A stretch of 6,216 nucleotides of DNA from Candidatus Eiseniibacteriota bacterium (lineage in GTDB: Bacteria; Joyebacterota; Joyebacteria; Joyebacterales; Joyebacteraceae), in contig DAOWCM010000134.1 in NCBI GenBank assembly GCA_030639555.1, positions 1 through 6,216 of the forward strand, in the 5' to 3' direction. This document shows positions 5,548-6,216 of this stretch, piece by piece (within the stretch, counting starts at the first letter, position 1; every line of letters begins with the position of its first letter). A program made the translations under genes and the position numbers. Below the pieces are notes generated by a model. That model was not told the origin of the DNA. It was given only the letters and a program-made list of their open reading frames with translations, and did not search any database.

Positions 5548-6216
5548 TTGCTCAGCTGGACGATCCACGAAGTCAATCCGAACGTCCTGGTCGAGAGCGC
5601 CGTCGTAGGTTTTGCCGCGGCTAACTGCTACGTCGTCGGCTGCCGCGAGACAATGGAAGGAGTCGTCATCGATCCCGGGACCATGGGTACGGATGACACC
5701 TCCGAGATCGCCAATGAGATCCGGCGCCTGGGGCTTCGCATCAAGTACATCCTCAACACGCACGGTCACCCGGACCACATATCGGGTAATGATTATCTCA
5801 AGGTCGCGGTGGGAGGCGAGGTCCTCATTCACCAACTGGACGCCCTCAAGCTGACCGACCCCGTTCGCAACGCGTCCACGATGTTCGGCATGAACATGTA
5901 CGTGTCCCCTCCGGACGATCTTCTCAAGGACGGAGACACGGTAGCATTCGGGAACCTCTCGCTCGCCGTGGCCCACACTCCCGGGCACTCGAGCGGCGGC
6001 GTTGTGTTCGTGGGCGACGGGTTCGTCTTCACGGGCGATACGCTCTTCTCGGGGTCGATAGGCAGGAGCGACCTCCCGGACAGCAGCGACGAGGGAGCTG
6101 CAGCTTACGACGTGCTGCTCCGGTCGATCAGGGAGAAACTGCTCACTCTCCCGGACGAAACGGTCGTTCTGTCCGGGCACGGGCCCGAGACGACGATCGG
6201 TGACGAGCGGGCACGC
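5548..6216 (+). CDS. Metallo-beta-lactamase-fold hydrolase (glyoxalase II-like), 3'-truncated
   Basis: The frame is open from TTG 5548 to the window end (223 codons, no stop). It is a metallo-beta-lactamase-fold hydrolase of the hydroxyacylglutathione hydrolase-like group. The metal ligands are all visible: THGHPDH (His72, His74, Asp76, His77), HTPGHSSGG (His147), the bridging Asp164 in TGDTLFSGSIGRSD, and His211 in LSGHGPET. The N-terminal part has the usual NCYVVG and VIDPG segments (25-30, 39-43). Such enzymes hydrolyse thioesters such as lactoylglutathione analogues using two metal ions in the cytosol, but many members have unknown substrates, and nothing here shows whether this host makes glutathione. 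Only a short C-terminal end is probably missing, since TTIGDER usually precedes a final NPF-type tail. The gene begins 71 bases after the helicase and may be co-transcribed with it; no functional link is evident. Confidence 0.9.
   Translation, partial: MLSWTIHEVNPNVLVESAVVGFAAANCYVVGCRETMEGVVIDPGTMGTDDTSEIANEIRRLGLRIKYILNTHGHPDHISGNDYLKVAVGGEVLIHQLDALKLTDPVRNASTMFGMNMYVSPPDDLLKDGDTVAFGNLSLAVAHTPGHSSGGVVFVGDGFVFTGDTLFSGSIGRSDLPDSSDEGAAAYDVLLRSIREKLLTLPDETVVLSGHGPETTIGDERAR

Noticed and set aside
5275..6180. Long reverse-strand frame of 301 codons opposite the helicase end and the hydrolase
   Set aside because: The + strand here carries the helicase Cys cluster and all the metallo-hydrolase ligands; the reverse translation shows no recognisable domain.
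1..6216. CRISPR array, tRNA, rRNA, riboswitch, or mobile-element genes
   Set aside because: Reading the window shows no regularly spaced repeats, no cloverleaf or rRNA-like segment, no recognisable aptamer and no transposase or integrase. No intergenic gap exceeds about 75 bases, and no clear -35/-10 pair could be supported.

Overview
All genes found in this 6.2 kb window lie on the + strand: four complete genes plus one complete small Cys-rich gene, and a truncated gene at each edge. GC is high, there is heavy use of GAG/CTC/ATC/GAC codons, TTG starts occur, and good Shine-Dalgarno (SD) sites sit before most genes. This suggests a high-GC bacterium, and the Cys-rich DUF3795 genes fit an anaerobe. 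An anaerobic actinobacterial lineage (Coriobacteriia-like) is a plausible guess, but the window has no taxonomic marker and I would not insist on it.

Layout. (1) Positions 2-677 hold two tandem DUF3795-type small cysteine-rich proteins. The first is cut by the left edge. They are clear paralogues that align without gaps. (2) Positions 744-1163 hold a YjbQ/UPF0047 protein, the family called secondary thiamine-phosphate synthase. (3) Positions 1215-3085 hold a two-gene cassette: a DUF5131 (phage Gp37/Gp68) protein with an N-terminal three-cysteine motif, then its known companion TcmP (three-Cys-motif partner). TcmP has a Rossmann methyltransferase-like core and a probable winged-helix C-terminus. 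The genes are separated by 14 bases, and the second starts at TTG behind a strong SD. Sampled rows of this cassette are about 53-55% GC, against about 57-68% in sampled rows of the neighbours, so it looks acquired. A 7-bp all-GC hairpin follows it directly. (4) Positions 3158-5476 encode a superfamily 2 DNA helicase of the YprA/MrfA type with a C-terminal DUF1998 and a four-cysteine zinc-binding motif. (5) From 5548 to the right edge runs a glyoxalase II-like metallo-beta-lactamase-fold hydrolase, started by TTG and cut by the window end.

The most interesting part is the DUF5131-TcmP pair. It is a recurrent two-gene system whose chemistry is, to my knowledge, not experimentally defined. It couples a protein with radical-SAM-like cysteines to a methyltransferase-like protein, here inserted just upstream of a repair-type helicase. 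A nucleic-acid modification, repair or phage-related role is an inference. The other genes look like an ordinary chromosomal backbone, and I see no sign that they form one pathway.
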